In this document: piece after piece, positions 31,514 to 43,376 of the stretch
Layout: each line of letters opens with the position of its first letter
Position numbering within the stretch: position 1 is the first letter of the stretch
Assembly: GCA_027886185.1 (NCBI GenBank)
Contig: WOAB01000864.1
Coordinates: 2,356,001-2,420,000, forward strand
DNA from: Rheum nobile
Lineage: Eukaryota > Streptophyta > Magnoliopsida > Caryophyllales > Polygonaceae
DNA length: 64,000 nucleotides
Direction: 5' to 3'
The notes under the pieces: generated by a model
The model's database searches: none
What the model was told of the DNA's origin: nothing
Seen by the model: the letters and a program-made list of their open reading frames with translations, nothing else
Position numbers and translations under genes: made by a program

Positions 31514-32186
31514 TACATGCAAGCCGCTGGATACGAGTCCTTTAAGGACGAGCCCGAGGACGACGTGGCCCCTGAGCACGACTTTGCCGAGGACGAAGAG
31601 ACCGATTACACCTGCGCGCCTCATGACTTCGATGCAGGCACTCCCTTGAGCCTTGTCACCAGGCATGTGCTCACAGTGAAAGAGGCTGCCCTGATGGACT
31701 AACGAGAGAATCTCTTCCACACCCGCTGCTTGGTTCATACTGCCTTCCTCAGCGTCATCATTGACGGCGGTTTGTGCTGCAACATAGTGAATGAAAAGGT
31801 GGTCCAACACCTCCAATTGCCCACGACGCCGCATCCACATCCTTATGGCCTCCAATGGATCTCAGAAGGTAAGGGTGATGTGGTAAACAGGCAATGCCAC
31901 ATCACATTTCAGATTGGTCAATACCAGGATACTGTTCTCTGTGATATTGTGGCCATGGATGCTACACATCTTCTTCTTGGTAAGCCTTGGCAGTTTGACA
32001 AGAAGGCCATTCATGACGGCTTCCTCAACACCTATGTTTTTATGCACGACGGACGGCAAGTCACTCTCTTGCCCATGACGCCCTAGGAGATATTGCACGA
32101 CCAGGTGCAAAGGAGTCATGAAAGCCAAGGAGGCCTCAAGGATTGCCGAAGCCAGCGCGTGCCGCAACAAGAAGACCTCGCCGCGT
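31386..32186 (+). pseudogene. gag-pro: E gag end and protease, two stops
   Basis: The first 128 bp repeat 8300-8427; new sequence starts at 31514 with MQAAGYESFKDEPEDD. The frame continues through TAA at 31700-31702 and TAG at 32084-32086. The protease active-site block is FLSVIIDGGLCCNIV, near 31745 (IDGG instead of the common DTG/DSG, as in other elements of this lineage). It is followed by the retropepsin-type end ATHLLLGKPW near 31958. The coding sequence is cut at 32186 by element F and resumes at 39587. Confidence 0.85.
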
Positions 32187-33757
32187 GATAACAGGAATTT
32201 GTCGTTCTAATTCCTACTATGCAAAATATCCAAACAAACCTTAAACCGTAGTCCTAGGTAAGTAAAGGTCGAATCCACAGGGAGGCTAATTCTATCTAAA
32301 TATGCAATTCGTATGTCAATCAAACGTAACCAAAGGGGGGTTTTGTGAGTTTTGTAAGTTCTAAACATGCAAAAGGTAAACAGATACTATTAGTCAAACA
32401 ACATCCATCCACTATTCGTATGACAAGTTGATCAAACGTAACCAAAGGGGGGTTTTGTGAGTTTTGTAAGTTCTAAAGAATTGTGAAATCAGTTATGGGA
32501 AAAACACTTAGTCAAACAACATCCACTATTCGTATGACAAGTTGATCATAGAAAATCATTCAAAATCTCATGCAATGGAAATTCCAATTCCTTTTCAGAT
32601 ATAACTAATAGCACAACCAGATACTATTAGCACTAACTAATTAAACAACCCTGAAACTATCAAGATTCAGTTTAACAGCAGCGTTACGAATAGGAATATA
32701 GTTGGATACAATTCTAGCATAAAAAAACCAGCTTTTATCCTAGAATGTAAATCAGTTCTCTTCTGCATAAGACTAGTATAACCAGATACTAGTACGATGC
32801 AGTTGCTACTCTGAAATAGATATGCTCAACCAGTAACAATCTAAATCTAGCAATAGATCAATAACGACAAACCCTAGTTGCGTCCAAGATAGAGATTATC
32901 AATATCAATCATAAGGAATCAAGCAAGAGAATAGATAAAAACCATGCAATAGATTAAGAACGAGAGTCTCACAACTGAATCAAAACGAAAGCTTCAGCGT
33001 CTGACTAAGCCAGAGAGGCTTAGTTCTTCATAGTAAGGTACGTAGAAAGAAATTAGGGTTTGAGAGTTTGATGAGATGATAGGATAATCAAGCCTCTCTC
33101 TACCCTTAAATACTAAAGGAAATAAAGTCTAAGTTAACCTAAAACGAAATAATAAAAACGTAATAAAATAATGCAGAATAAACAAATAAGGAAACGGCTC
33201 GGCGGTGCTTCCAACAGCGGCGGCGGGCACTGCAAGTGAGGCGGCGGGCACCGGAAATGCGGCGGGCGCCGGGATTAAACAGCGGGCGCCGTTCCTATGT
33301 CGTAGCTGTGGTCGCTGGAGGGGAATTGGCGGCGGGCGCCGCAATGTGCACGGCGGGCGCCGTCGCTGTTCTTCGGTTCAGCTCTTGCGACACTTCCGTA
33401 GAAACGCCATAACTTTTGATTCCCAACTCGGATTGCACTCATATTTTGAGGACTTGCAGTAGACTTAAAGATCTAACACCTCGAATTGGAATCACTCCAT
33501 TTGGACATCTGATTAGAGAGAAAGAACCAATTGTATTCATCCTACCGTTCTTCTACTCTTCATTGCACTCCCTTGGCGTCTTCTACTGGTGGCTTCTCCT
33601 CAGTGTCTCATATGATCTCCAAAACTGCTCAAACACCTCCAAATACACCAAATTCTCCCCCAAACGCCATGCACATGAATGTGTCTAAATCTATCCGAAT
33701 GGCACCAATAAACCATCTAATGACTCTTAGTTAAAACTTACAAAGTAGTGCTTATCA
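32187..33757 (-). repeat. 3' LTR of F (1571 bp)
   Basis: On the minus strand it starts TGATAAGCACTACTTTG and ends CCTGTTATCA. It is longer than the other LTR because of an internal direct repeat near 32320-32520. GC cassettes of class CGGCG-GG-CGCCG lie at 33220-33362. Confidence 0.93.
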
Positions 33758-35217
33758 AACCACCCCATGCTTAGACCTTTTCTCATCCTCGAGTAAACTA
33801 ATAAAGAGTCTACTCCTCCAATGCAGCATCCAAGGTCTCAGGAAGCATATCCTCCAACTAAGAGTCACATACCCCATGCCAAGCTCCTGGCACCAATCTC
33901 ATTCACAACACATCCACAACTCAACAAGCTTACGGGCAAGCAGAGTACTTCCCCCAAGCTAAACCCGGACATCCAATAGTGTGAGTAACCTCTAATACTA
34001 GCCTCCATCTATTGCTCCTTATGTCTCCCAGAGTGACCTACCCGACAATCCTTCTTTGACTCCTCTTCTTATGACGCCTCGCCAAGAATAGTGAGAAATC
34101 CTAAAATCACTCTTCTTCTTTTCGCTCATTTTGCCAAGGCGCCCTTTCGGGTTTTCACCAAGCCACTCATTTCATTTTCCAATAGATGTGCTGACATAAG
34201 CTCACGTCACTCTTGACCACATATTACCCTAGCCTAATGCTGGTTCAAGCCACCTGCTTATTACCTAGGCCGCCCTTTTGGGTTTTCGACCTATCCCAGG
34301 ATCTTTAATGTACGCCTTTTTTTAGATTTTCGGCTTTTTCTTTATATTCATTTTTCTCCTCAGCAACGTAGCAAGTATAAAACCCCACCCCATGCTTAAA
34401 CATTGCATTGTCCTCAATGTAATGAAAGACAAAAGAATAAAGCACAGGGAAAAGCAAAAAATAACTCACAACGTTGCTGAGTTGTCTTGGACACTTCCTT
34501 GTTGCTGGCGGTGTAGTCATAAAAGCTCATATCCAGGTGTTGAGTGTGCGTCTTCATCACTCCATAATCTACTTCTACCGTGCAACCATAAGGTGACCAC
34601 TTGGTGAGTAGTGGTATGGCAGGGATGGCGGGGTTACATGGCCTTCAACAAACACAAAAATGGGGCCCAGATGTAATCGTGGTTGGGCCCTAGTGTATCT
34701 CCTCTCTAGCTGTCGACTGTAGGGCCACCATCGTTGCCAAATACAAAGTGGGGCTAATGTCTCTTCCTTGACAACATGATGCACACCATCTCTCCATAGG
34801 AAACGCTGGGCAGCTAGCCTCCGGTAGAACTTTTTTTTTTTTGACTTTTTCTCCCCGTTTAAGGTCTTTTCGGGGTATTTTATTTTCGTCTTTTGCTCCC
34901 CGTTTAAGGTTTTTTCGGGGCCCATTTTTTTTAGATAAAATAAAAAGGAAACGAACCTGAGAATGGCGGCGATCGTCGTAAGAAAAGTGTCGGAGGAGGG
35001 GGTTGGCGGCGGTCGCCGTAAGGGGGGCGGCGGTCGCCGCTTCTCCTTCTTCACTTGGATACGCTTCCTGCAGGTTAGTTCGACACAGAAAGCAAAAACT
35101 AAAAGGAAAAACAAAAGAAAATGATTAAGGGAAAGGAAATAAACTACCTAACATCGGGTTGCCTCCCGAGCAGCGCCTTAGTTAATGTCGTTGGCTCGAC
35201 ATACTACTCGAACATCC
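33758..35217 (-). other. 3' region of F: polypurine tract, 3' UTR hairpins, no convincing gene
   Basis: Beside the LTR is the polypurine stretch CATGGGGTGGTT (33758-33770). Hairpin 2 lies near 34134-34161 (CCC-GAAA-GGG) and hairpin 1 at 34266-34293 (TAGGTC...GGCCTA, inner CCC-AAAA-GGG). Two CCCCG...CGGGG inverted repeats lie at 34853-34875 and 34898-34920, GC cassettes at 34965-35040, and the post-PR hairpin at 35154-35169. A 179-codon open frame (35114-34575) has no family resemblance and overlaps these repeats. Real ORF2 remnants are not recognisable. Confidence 0.75.
35154..35169 (-). other. post-PR hairpin TCGGG-AGGCAA-CCCGA
   Basis: About 50 bp after the gag-PR stop; the counterpart of 15671-15686 and 61342-61359. 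Confidence 0.7.
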
Positions 35218-38004
35218 TCAATCCATATCGTCAGGCTCTTTAGGAACCTTCTTAATCCATACCTCCTTCCTGAACCAATTATGGAAAGGTTTGAACCTTA
35301 GACCATTCTTCTTCTTCTTCAGCGGCCCCTCCATCTTGACCTTCTTAGTCGCGTCTCCCCCATACTTAGATCGATTAGGGGGGTGTTTAACCTCAACTTC
35401 AGGGACCTGTATCACAGATGGAACGAGCTTCTCGCTCGGAGTTAGCAGTAAAGGCGATTTGCCTGGTACCTCCAGAGGAGGCTTATAGTCAGCGGCCAAC
35501 TCAGTGATGACTTCCTGCGAGTTAGTAAATGAAGCAGAAACCAAGCTAGAATCAACAATGAGAGATTGTGTGTCATCTAGGTGGTCCTCATCAAAAACAT
35601 CTTGCACCACAGGGTTAAGTACATCAATTGCACACAAAGAGTGATCATCAGAAGGATATTTCATGGCTTCATAGATATTGTAGTTAATAGTTTGGCCATC
35701 AAATTCCATAGTCAAGGAACCAGTACTCACATTGATCTTAGTGTTGGCAGTTTTCAGGAAGGGTCTTCCTAACAGAATAGGGGCTACATGCATATCATGT
35801 TCCATATTAAGCACATAGAAGTCAGCAGGAAAAGTAAGATCACCAACCCTAACCAAAACATCCTCCACTATCCCTATAGGACGCACACTAGATCTATCAG
35901 CTAACTGAATGGCAATATTAGTGGCATGCATGGGTCCTAATCGTAAGGATTCACAAAGAGATGAAGGTAGAACATTAATGGAATCACCCAAATCTAACAT
36001 AGCTTTATTGAACTTGGTACCTCCAATAGTGATAGGGATGGTGAACATACCTGGGTCGCCACACTTCTTGGGTAAGCGCTTCTGAAACACAGCAGAAACA
36101 TATTCGCTTACCTTTACCTTCTTCTTGTTGTTCCTATCCTGATTCCTCTTTGTGGTGCACATCTGCTTCAAGAACTTGGCATAAAGAGGGACAAACTTGA
36201 TCAAATTTAGGAGAGGGATGTTGACCTCAACGTTTCTGAACATCTCAAACATGTCCTTGTCCTGCGCAAGTGGCTTGGTACGCTTCAAAGCAGACGGAAA
36301 TGGTGCAACAGGCTTCCAATCAGGAAAAATCGGAGGTTCATACTTCTTCTCAGCCTTAGGATCAGCTTCGGAGGGGCGGCGGTCGTCGTAATAAGGACGG
36401 CGGTCGCCGTGAACATCATCAGAAAGTTTGGGATTTGGCTCACCGTCACGACGAACGCCATAAGGTTCACGGCGGTCGCCGTGAATTGGGCGGCGGTCGC
36501 CGTAAGAAGGACGGCGGTCGCCGTAAGAAGGACGGCGGTCGCCGTCGCTGTTCTGCTCCAGGTCCGCGTTCTCTTCGTTGTTGACCTCAGAATTATCATC
36601 CTCGAGCCTCTTCCCACTCCACAGAGTTACAGAACTGACATTCCTAATGTTCGGGTTTACTTCCGTTTGAGATGGAAGTTTACCAGCAACCTTTGCGTCG
36701 AGGTTGCTCACCACTTGAGAGATCTGGCCAAATTGCCTTTCCAGGTTCTGAATGCTAGCTTGTGTAGTCTCTTGGAATTGCAATTGGTTCGTAGTCAACT
36801 TAGCAACATTCTCATTGAGGTTGACATTGCTCTGCATCAGCATCTTCATCATATCCTCCATAGACGACGAAGGGTTCGAGTTCTGCCCTTGAGGATTTGG
36901 CACAAATGGCTGCCTAGGTTGTTGAGGATTACCCTGTTGTTGCACTTGACCTTGGTTCTGCTCTGGGTCTCTCCATCTGAAATTGGGATGATCCCTCCAA
37001 CCAGGATTGTAAGTGCTAGAGTATGGATCATGCCTGGGCCTCTGCTGGTATCCTCCTACTGCATTCACTTCCTCTTGTAGAGAAGGACATGAATCAGTAG
37101 GGTGCAAGTCATCATGACAAATCTCACAGGCCTTAGCCTGCTGAGGCGTACCTTTCAGCTTCAGACGCCTCACCTCCTCTCTCAGCACATCAAAATCAGC
37201 CTGATCAATCTTGGATTGAGAACTAGCAACTACCAAGCTTTGGGAACCTCTCCCACTGTACTGTCTAGAGTCATCAACCAGAGTAGCAAATATCTCTAGA
37301 GCTTCTTCGTAAGTCCTCTTCAGAATATTCCCACCACATGAGGAATTCACCATCCGACGATCATCTTCACGGAGTCCTCCATGTAAATAGAGAATTAGAT
37401 CATGTTTTTCGTAACCATGGTAGGGACAACTCTTCACCAGTTTCTTGAAGCGCTCATAATAATCATAGAGAGACTCATTAGACAGTTGCTCCACGTTGTA
37501 GATCTTCTTCTTGAGCTGATTGGACTTGATTGCCGGAAATTATTTATCAAGAAACACCTTCTTCAAATTCACCCAAGTAGTGATGCTCCCTGGTGGTAAA
37601 GAATGATACCAGTCTTTAGCAGAATCCTTCAGAGAAAAGGAAAAGACTCTCAACCTCATCTGATCTTCAGTAATCTCAGATGGCCTCATACTGGTGCAGA
37701 CCTCAAGTAACTCATCCAGGTGCTGAATAGGATCCTCAAGCAGGGTTCCACTGAATTTCGGGAGTAAATGAACTACTCCTGTCTTAAGCTCAAATTTAAC
37801 CCCTTCACCAAGGGCAGGGAATTGCACAGCACGAGTTGGTTGCTCCAAGTTAGGAGCTGTCAGGGACTTAAGAGTAACACGGGCTGCCATTGTATTAGCT
37901 TCCTGAAGTAGCAAATTCGCAGCCCTGCGAGCTTGAAGAAAAGTTCTCTCGATTTCTGGATAAAAAACTAGAGGTAGATTATTAGTAACACGGGTGTGAA
38001 CCAT
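35218..38004 (-). pseudogene. gag-pro: Athila gag-protease of F, one stop, altered protease site
   Basis: The frame runs from ATG 38004 (MVHTRVTNN) to the stop at 35218, about 928 codons, broken by one TAA at 37540-37542. The capsid core is about residues 45-260. A degenerate knuckle CEICHDDLHPTDSC lies near 37110. Residues around 36370-36550 are a repeated YGDRRP peptide made by GC cassettes. The protease lies about 36090-35740; its active site reads LDLGDSINVLP, with Asp where C and G have Ala, which may harm activity. The tail is basic (KKKKNGLRFKPFHNWF). No RT follows. Confidence 0.87.
36398..36544 (-). repeat. GC-rich cassettes CGGCG-GT-CGCCG in F gag-PR linker
   Basis: Perfect plus-strand copies start at 36398, 36470, 36491, 36512 and 36533; the last four are exactly 21 bp (7 codons) apart. 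This is the same class as in the Tekay-like LTRs, although F is an Athila element. Confidence 0.9.
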
Positions 38005-38063
38005 AAGATAGGTTCACACCAAAATTGGCACACAAATCACACACACAAAAAAAGAGTATTGCC

Positions 38064-38081
38064 TCCCCGGCAACGGCGCCA
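38064..38081 (-). other. primer-binding site, tRNA-Asp type
   Basis: The minus strand reads TGGCGCCGTTGCCGGGGA, three bases from the LTR end. Confidence 0.92.
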
Positions 38082-38084
38082 ATT

Positions 38085-39586
38085 TGATAACAGGAATTTG
38101 TCGTTCTAATTCCTACTATGCAAAATATCCAAACAAACCTTAAACCGTAGTCCTAGGTAAGTAAAGGTCGAATCCACAGGGAGGCGAATTCTATCTAAAT
38201 ATGCAATTCGTATGTCAATCAAACGTAACCAAATGGGGGTTTTGTGAGTTTTGTAAGTTCTAAACATGCAAAAGGTAAACAAGCTAAAGAGTTGTGAAAT
38301 CAGTGATGGGAAAAACACTTAGTCAAACAACATCCACTATTCGTATGACAAGTTGATCATAGAAAATCATTCAAAATCTCATGCAATGGAAATTCCAATT
38401 CCTTTTCAGATATAACTAATAGCACAACCAGATACTATTAGCACAACCAGATACTATTAGCACTAACTAATTAAACAACCCTGAAACTATCAAGATTCAG
38501 TTTAACAGCAGCGTTACGGATAGGAATATAGTTGATACAATTCTAGCATAAAACAACCATCTTTTATCCTAGAATGTAAATCAGTTCTCTTCTACATAAG
38601 ACTAGAACAACCAGATACTAGTACGATGCAGTTGCTACTCTGAAATAGATATGCTCAACCAGTAACAATCTAAATCTAGCAATAGATCAATAACGGCAAA
38701 CCCTAGTTGCGTCCAAGATAGAGATTATCAATATCAATCATAAGCAATCAAGCAAGAGAATAGATAAAAACCATGCAATAGATTAAGAACGAGAGTCTCA
38801 CAACTGAATCAAAATGAAAGCTTCAGCGTCTGACTAAGCCAGGGAGGCTTAGTTCTTCATAGTAAGGTACGTAGAAAGAAATTAGGGTTCGAGAGCTTGA
38901 TGAGATGATAGGATAATCAAGCCTCTCTCTACCCTTAAATACTAAAGGAAATAAAGTCTAAGTTAACCTAAAACGAAATAATAAAAATGTAATAAAATAA
39001 TGCAGAATAAACAAATAAGGAAACGGCTCGGCGGTGCTTCCAACAGCGGCGGCGGGCGCTACAAGTGAGGCGGCGGGCGTCGGAAATGTGGCGGGCGCCG
39101 GGATTAAATGGCGGGCGCCGTTCCTATGTCGTAGCCGTGGTCGCTGGAGGGGAATTGGCGGCGGGCGCCGCAATGTGCACGGCAGGCGCCGTCGCTGTTC
39201 TTCGGTTCAGCTCCTGTGACACTTCCGTAGAAACGCCATAACGTTTGATTCCCGACTCGGATTGCGCTCATATTTTGCCGACTTGCAGTAGACTTCAAGA
39301 TCTAACTCCTCGAATTAGAATCACTCCATTTGGAAATCTGAGTAGAGAGAACGAACCAATTGAATTCATCCTACCGTTCTTCTACTCTTCATTGCACTCC
39401 CTTGGCGTCTTCTACTGGTGGCTTCTCCTCAGTGTCTCATATGATCTCCAAAACCGCTCAAACACCTCCAAATACACCAACTTTGCCCCCAAACGCCATG
39501 CATATGAATGTGTCTAAATCTACCCGAATGGCACCAATAAACCCTCTAATGACTCTTAGTTAAGCCCTACAAAGTATTGCTTATCA
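38085..39586 (-). repeat. 5' LTR of F (1502 bp)
   Basis: Same ends as the other F LTR (TGATAAGCA to CCTGTTATCA on the minus strand). GC cassettes CGGCG-GG-CGCCG and variants lie at 39050-39192. Confidence 0.93.
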
Positions 39587-42516
39587 CCGCGCGACACGCG
39601 CAGCGGCCGCGACATCGCGTCGCCTAGCGCCAGCGCGCGCGCCTTCGCCATCGCTTGTGTGCGCGTCTTCTGCCATGCCTACAGCTTTGCCCTAGACCCT
39701 GCCACAGCCTCACAACCCCCACGTGTCGAATCCTCCGCATTCCTCTCGCTCCGCCTTGGATGCCGACGCTGCTGCCGCGCCCCAGCCTCTCCAAGGCCGC
39801 TGCGAGCATCGATTGTTGATGGCGCGAGCCCGAGACCTCACCCCAAACTTTCAGGGAAGTTCTCACTGTATTATTGTTTTTCCTTTTACGTGTCTTTCTG
39901 TGTCTAAGAGTCTAGATGGTCTACGCCCCCCCCCCCGGTTGTTTCATCTCTTTTGCAGGAATTCGCAGATGTGATGCCCGATGAGCTTCTTACTAGCCTT
40001 CCCCCCGTGTGTGGCATTGAGCACCAGATTGACCTCGTTCTGGGCGCTTTCTTGCCTAATCGGGCTGCTTACCGAGCTAGCCCTGAGGATACCAATGAGC
40101 TTCAAACACAGGTCCAGGAATTGATGGACAAAGTCTATGTCCGCGAGAGCCTGAGTCCCTGTGTTGTACCCGTGATTTTGGTGCCCAAAAAGGATGGCAC
40201 TTGGCCCATGTGTGTCGACTGTAGGGCGATTAACCAGATTATGGTGAAATACCGCCATCATATTCCTCGCTATGCTTGATGAGCTTCATGGAGCCACATT
40301 GTTCTCCAAGATCGATCTCAAAAGTGGCTACCATCATATTCGAATGAAGGAAGGCGACGAGTGGAAGACCGTCTTCAAGACGAAGTATGGCCTCTATGAG
40401 TGGCTTGTGATGCCTTTCGGCCTCACCAACGCCCCGAGCACATTTATGCGGCTTATGAACCATGTACTTTGACATTTTTGGAAAAAATTGTTGTGGATTA
40501 TTTTGATGACATTTTGGTTTATAGTCGTAGCTTAGAGGACCATGTAGACCATCTTAGACAGGTTCTAGATTGCCTTAGGAGCGAGCACTTGTATGCCAAT
40601 TTGGCAAAATGTGTGTTTTGCTCGAACACTATAGTTTTTCTAGGCTTTGTTGTGTCTAAGGATGGCCTCCATGTGGACCAGGAGAAGGTCCGAGCTATTC
40701 AGGAGTGGCCTACCCCCATGACCCCCACTATGGTTCGATCTTTCTTGGGGTTGGCTGGCTTCTACATGCGTTTTGTGAAGAATTTTAGCACAATTGTCGC
40801 CCCACTGCACGAGCTCACCAAGAAAGGCACCTCGGTCAACTGGACTGAGAAGAATGAGGCCACCTTCTAGACCCTCAAGGACAAGATCTGCAACACCCCC
40901 CTTTTTCAGCTGCCTGACTTCAACAAGATGTTCGAGGTCGAGTGTGATGCCTCCCACTTTGGCATTAGCGGTGTCTTGCTCCAGGAGAGGCGATCCATCG
41001 CCTATTTCAGTGATAAGCTATCTGGTGCCACGCTCAACTATCCTACATATGATAAAGAGCTCTATGCTCTGATTCATGTGTTAAAGACCTGGCAACATTA
41101 CATGTGGCCCAAGGAGTTCGTCATCCACACCGACCATGAGGCCCTCGCCTACTTGAAGCACCAATCGACTCTCGGCCGGCGCCATGCACGTTGGGTGGAG
41201 TTTATGGAGACCTTTCCTAACAAGGCAAGGAGAACGTGGTGACGGACGCGCTGTCACGCCGGTATGTTCTCTTGACTCAGCTGGATGCTAAGGTTGTAGG
41301 TTTTTCTTTGATTAAAGATTTGTATTTGCTGATACTTTCTTTAAATCTATTTATGAAACTTGCGCATCTAGGGGTGAGTTTGAGGGATATGTGTTGCATG
41401 ATGGTTATTTGTTTCAGGTTGGGAAGTTGTGTAGACCCCAACCCTCTATTTGGGCTCTACTCATACATGAAGCACATGAGGGCCATGGCCACTTTGGGAT
41501 TGCCATGACTTTGGATGAACTTAAGGAACACTTTCATTGGCCCCATATGACCGGACATGTGACTAGATTTTGCAATGCATGTGTGACATGCCATAGAGCC
41601 AAGTCTAGGTCGAGCCCCTCCTTATATACCTCTTTACCTGTACCTTCGGCCCCTTGGGAGGATTTATCCATGGATTTTGTGACGGGGTTGCCGATGTCTA
41701 AGAAGGGGAGGGACTCTATATTTGTTGTTGTAGATCGTTTATCCAAGATGGCTCACTTTATTCCTTGTAGGCAAACCAACAATGCTTCGGTCATAGCTAA
41801 TCTTTTGTTTGAGCATGTAGTGAGATTACATGGTATACCTAGGTCGATTGTGAGTGACCGGGATGTGAAGTTTGTGATTCATTTTTGGAGGACACTATGG
41901 GGTAAGTTGGGTACTAGACTCCTATTTTTCACTAGCTACCACCCCCAGACCGATGGACAGACTGAGGTGACCAACCGGACCCTAGGAACCTTGCTTAGGG
42001 CCATGCTTAGGGCCAACCCGCGCCATTGGGAAGACTTACTTTCTTGTGTTGAGATCTTATAACAGGTCGGTGCATTCGGCGACTCACCTCACTCCTTTCC
42101 AGGTTGTCTATGGCCGCAACCCGCTCATGCCGCTGGACCTCACACCACATCCCCTCCGTGACGGAGATAACCTCAAAGCCGCGGACCGGGCTACTTTCAT
42201 CCAAGAGCTGCACACTCGGACCAAGGAGCAATTGGAGCGGCGACCGAGGCAGTATGAGCACAAGGCCAACAAGGGCCGGCGCCATGTCACTTTTGTGCCG
42301 AGCGATCTTGTTTGGGTCCACATGCGCAAGGAGCGCTTCCCCGCCAAGCGCCGCAGCAAGCTAGATCCACGCGGCGATGGCCCCTTCAGAGTCATCCAGG
42401 CATTTGGTCCCAACGCCTACCAGTTGGAATTGCCCAATGACTACGGCGTTCACGCCACTTTCAATGTGGCAGACTTGTCCCCATATGTGCCCCCGGACGT
42501 TGACATTGACGAATAA
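39587..42516 (+). pseudogene. pol: E pol: RT, RNase H, integrase, several breaks
   Basis: After a GC-rich linker (39587-39950, containing a run of about 11 Cs near 39930), RT starts at QEFADVMPDELL (39956). It continues through DLKSGYHHIRM (40315) and the catalytic VDYFDDILVYS (about 40493). RNase H follows: CDASHFGISGVLL, YDKELYALIH, IHTDHEALAYL. Integrase follows: HHCC region near 41470-41600 (CNACVTCHRAK), catalytic Asp in DFVTGLP, Asp in IVSDRDVKF and Glu in DGQTEVTN. The C-terminal part RFPAKRRSKLDPRGDGPF ends at 42516. Breaks: frameshifts near 40270, 40475, 41220 and 42055, and TAG at 40868-40870. No chromodomain follows. Confidence 0.9.
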
Positions 42517-42524
42517 GGGACGAT

Positions 42525-42538
42525 TCGAGGGGGGAGAG
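42525..42538 (+). other. polypurine tract of E
   Basis: CGAGGGGGGAGAG lies directly before the LTR start TGATGCAAACC. Confidence 0.8.
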
Positions 42539-43376
42539 TGATGCAAACCCGGATGTGACATTGACGGAGGCCCAGAAGGATGACTTGCTCAGCGTCAGAT
42601 CCAAAGGCCCGATCACCGGAGCACGTGCTAGGGCCATAGCCTAAGCCACACAGAGCATCACGACGAAGGGCTTGGCGTGCAACAGCCGCGCCTCTCCCCA
42701 CGCGCCCCGCGCCACACTCTGCGCCTTCATTGACAACGATGCGGCCACGGCTGTAGCAACTTGACTTGGCCGCGGCGCGACATCCAGATTTGGCCTATTT
42801 TGGCATTTTGAGGTTTACTTGGTAGTTTTTGGACATTATTTTAGACACTTTCTTTTTTCAGTGGTTTCTTCTTTTGACAGTTTCCACTTTTAGTATGTTG
42901 CTAATTGTTTCTATTTTTGGCATTTCCTATTTTTAGTACTTTTTATATTTAGCAGGTTTCCATTTTTGGCGTGTGCCTCTCTTATGCTTAAGTGGGCCGG
43001 CCCAACTAGCTAATTTTAAGGCCCATGGCCGAGTAGGGTTCGCTAGCTACTATAATTTCCATGCGTCTTGTATTTTGAGTTTTACGTTGAAATCAAAGCT
43101 TTAGCATGCTGTTGAGTTGAACTCCGCCCTAAAGCCTAAGCGTCGCCCCTCTCGGTTCCTTTGGCCGCCGCCTTTGCCGGACACCTCCTTTCCATCGCTA
43201 GCGTTAAGCAAGCGAGACCCTCTCGCCCCCACTCGACCCAAGCCGAGAGCAAGAGAGCTGATAGTCTAGCCCACGCTTGGCTGTCATCTATCCAGTTTGA
43301 AGAGTTGGTGAACCTCCGATCCTCCTTGTGTTAAGATCCGCCCTGACAACGCGCAAACGGAGACGTTTACGCATCA
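42539..43376 (+). repeat. 3' LTR of E (838 bp)
   Basis: It starts TGATGCAAACCC after the polypurine tract and ends GTTTACGCATCA, giving inverted ends TGATGC/GCATCA. The next bases are AGATC, then Tat integrase sequence on the other strand, so the outer boundary is well fixed. The 5' LTR is outside the window. Confidence 0.85.

Larger units (their letters stand above)
32187..39586 (-). mobile_element. Element F: non-autonomous Athila (7.4 kb), TSD CCGCG
   Basis: Both LTRs are present (32187-33757 and 38085-39586), flanked by CCGCG at 32182-32186 and 39587-39591. On the minus strand: 5' LTR, tRNA-Asp primer site, gag-PR, post-PR hairpin, short non-coding part, 3' UTR hairpins, polypurine tract, 3' LTR. 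RT, RNase H, integrase and ORF2 are absent. It was inserted into the protease-RT interval of element E. The LTRs belong to the same family as G. Confidence 0.95.
6573..43376 (+). mobile_element. Element E: CRM/Reina-like chromovirus, split into several pieces
   Basis: Pieces on the plus strand are 6573-6657 and 7101-8427 (gag), 31386-32186 (gag end, protease), 39587-42516 (RT, RNase H, integrase) and the 3' LTR 42539-43376. Everything between is inserted sequence: a hAT MITE, the Athila complex 8428-31385 and element F. The 5' LTR lies beyond the left edge, past the Tekay-like element. E itself is inserted in the integrase of the Tat element H, which resumes at 43377; AGATC at 43377-43381 is the candidate target duplication. 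No chromodomain is visible. The CRM/Reina assignment rests on the gag core and on the integrase tail with FPAKRRSKLDPRGDGPF, and is an inference. Confidence 0.85.

Noticed and set aside
34575..35114. 179-codon frame in the 3' part of F as an ORF2 candidate
   Set aside because: It spans the CCCCG...CGGGG repeats and GC cassettes, is low in complexity (Lys and Pro runs), and shows none of the blocks shared by ORF2 of C and G.
39926..39937. Run of about 11 C as a regulatory element
   Set aside because: A homopolymer in a decayed linker, prone to sequencing error; nothing else supports a function.
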